Of a stretch of 5,384 nt of DNA, positions 4,733 through 5,384 are shown in pieces. The stretch is from the NCBI GenBank assembly GCA_031271555.1, contig JAISVN010000078.1, positions 1 through 5,384 on the forward strand. The letters run 5' to 3'. The notes beneath the pieces were generated by a model, which saw nothing but the letters and a program-made list of their open reading frames with translations, searched no databases and was not told the DNA's origin. The DNA is from Candidatus Methanoplasma sp. Its GTDB lineage: Archaea > Thermoplasmatota > Thermoplasmata > Methanomassiliicoccales > Methanomethylophilaceae. Made by a program: the position numbers and the translations under genes. Every line of letters begins with the position of its first letter. Position 1 is the stretch's first letter.

Positions 4733-5384
4733 ACTTGCAGCGCCCTTTCACGAGGGGGACATTCGGATTGGCAGGTATCATCGGAGTGATATCCTCTTCG
4801 CAATCGACCATGATCTCCACCAGGCAGGTCTCTCCGCTGTTCAGCGCATCCTTGAGTGCATCATGTATCTCGCCGGGCTTGTCGACGCGTATGCCTCTGG
4901 CGCCGAATGACTGAGCGATCTTCACGAAGTCGGGGTTCGCACCGAGGAGGGTGTTGCTGTACCTCTTGTCCCAGAACAGCTTCTGCCACTGCCTGACCAT
5001 TCCGAGCCAGCCGTTGTTCAGCAGGCAGATGACGACAGGAAGGTCCTCGGCGACAGATGTCGCTATCTCCTGCATGACCATCTGCAGTCCTCCGTCCCCG
5101 GTTATCGTCATGACCTTCTTGTCGGGGCATGCGGCCTTCGCTCCTATCGCAGACGGCAGGCCGAAGCCCATCGTACCGAAACCTCCGGATGAGATGAACT
5201 GCCTCGGGCGTTCTATCTTGAGGTAGTGCATAGCCCACATCTGGTTCTGTCCGACGTCCGTCGTTATTATGATGTCGGGGTCTTCCTTGGTTATGCGGTT
5301 GATCTCGTACATGATCTTCTGGGGGACGATGGGGGTGCAGTCGTAGTCGTACTTGCACTCGCATCTCCTTTTCAGATCCTGGAT
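4728..5384 (-). CDS. ilvB: Acetolactate synthase large subunit, C-terminal 218 residues (gene runs off the right edge)
   Basis: Acetohydroxyacid synthase condenses two pyruvates, or pyruvate with 2-oxobutyrate, using TPP and FAD. This is the first common step of branched-chain amino acid synthesis. The visible frame is open from the window edge (residues begin IQDLKRRCECKYDYDC) to TGA at 4730-4728, and covers the C-terminal TPP-binding domain. Seen in order are DVGQNQMWAMHY, SSGGFGTMGFGLPSAIGAK, the TPP/Mg motif GDGG (visible residues 96-99) with NN 24 residues after GDG (123-124), and the family-typical NNGWLGMVRQWQKLFW. The end, PNVPLVKGRCKF, is intact. Full-length family members are about 550-590 residues, so roughly the first 60% lies outside the window. 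The next minus-strand gene in the transcription direction is ATPase 3, not ilvN or ilvC. The ORF looks undamaged, so the enzyme should be functional. Confidence 0.95.
   Translation of the reverse strand: MQDLKRRCECKYDYDCTPIVPQKIMYEINRITKEDPDIIITTDVGQNQMWAMHYLKIERPRQFISSGGFGTMGFGLPSAIGAKAACPDKKVMTITGDGGLQMVMQEIATSVAEDLPVVICLLNNGWLGMVRQWQKLFWDKRYSNTLLGANPDFVKIAQSFGARGIRVDKPGEIHDALKDALNSGETCLVEIMVDCEEDITPMIPANPNVPLVKGRCKF

Noticed and set aside
4861..5364. Second minus-strand frame overlapping the ilvB fragment (167 codons)
   Set aside because: It is an out-of-frame shadow of ilvB, rich in Arg/His/Pro from GC-biased codons. The ilvB frame carries all TPP-domain motifs.

Overview
The window looks like a genomic segment from a mesophilic, probably methanogenic archaeon of the Methanomassiliicoccales/Thermoplasmata type. 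This is inferred from archaeal-style TATA elements, GGAGGT/AGGTGG ribosome-binding sites, archaeal-family ATPases and AGG/AGA/ATA-rich codon use. No rRNA or marker gene confirms it.

The two edges carry ordinary branched-chain amino acid genes, both read on the minus strand. The right edge (4728-5384) is the C-terminal TPP-binding part of acetolactate synthase large subunit (ilvB). The left edge (1-83) is the first 27 codons of ketol-acid reductoisomerase (ilvC). In many archaea these genes are neighbours, often with ilvN between them. Here about 4.6 kb of unrelated DNA lies between them and no ilvN is seen.

That interposed block holds three predicted ATPases. Two are tandem plus-strand paralogues (425-1624 and 1752-2999) with an AAA_14-type P-loop domain followed by a DUF4143-type C-terminal region. 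The third (3170-4564, minus, convergent with the pair) is an Arch_ATPase plus DUF234-type protein with an intact PD-(D/E)XK-like D-X12-E-C-K signature. The two paralogues keep the same spacing but read D-X12-Q-x-A. No transposase, integrase, toxin or obvious partner protein is visible.

The non-coding DNA is unusually structured. There is a 39-nt direct duplication with a 22-bp palindrome before ATPase 1, and concentric inverted repeats centred on the probable TATA of ATPase 2. Three hairpin-forming units with an exact 33-nt period lie between the convergent genes, a 27-bp palindrome lies before ATPase 3, and an 86-nt long hairpin follows ilvB. A 7-bp direct repeat (TTGGTAC) occurs just inside both ilv genes and could mark insertion borders, though this is weak.

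The region between ilvC and ATPase 1 (84-424) holds the ilvC ribosome-binding site, a possible 51-residue Cys/His-rich small ORF or gene remnant on the minus strand, and the repeat-rich promoter. The working picture is a cassette of NTPase/nuclease-fold proteins, each with its own palindromic control element, lodged in a housekeeping biosynthetic locus. Its biological role is unknown.
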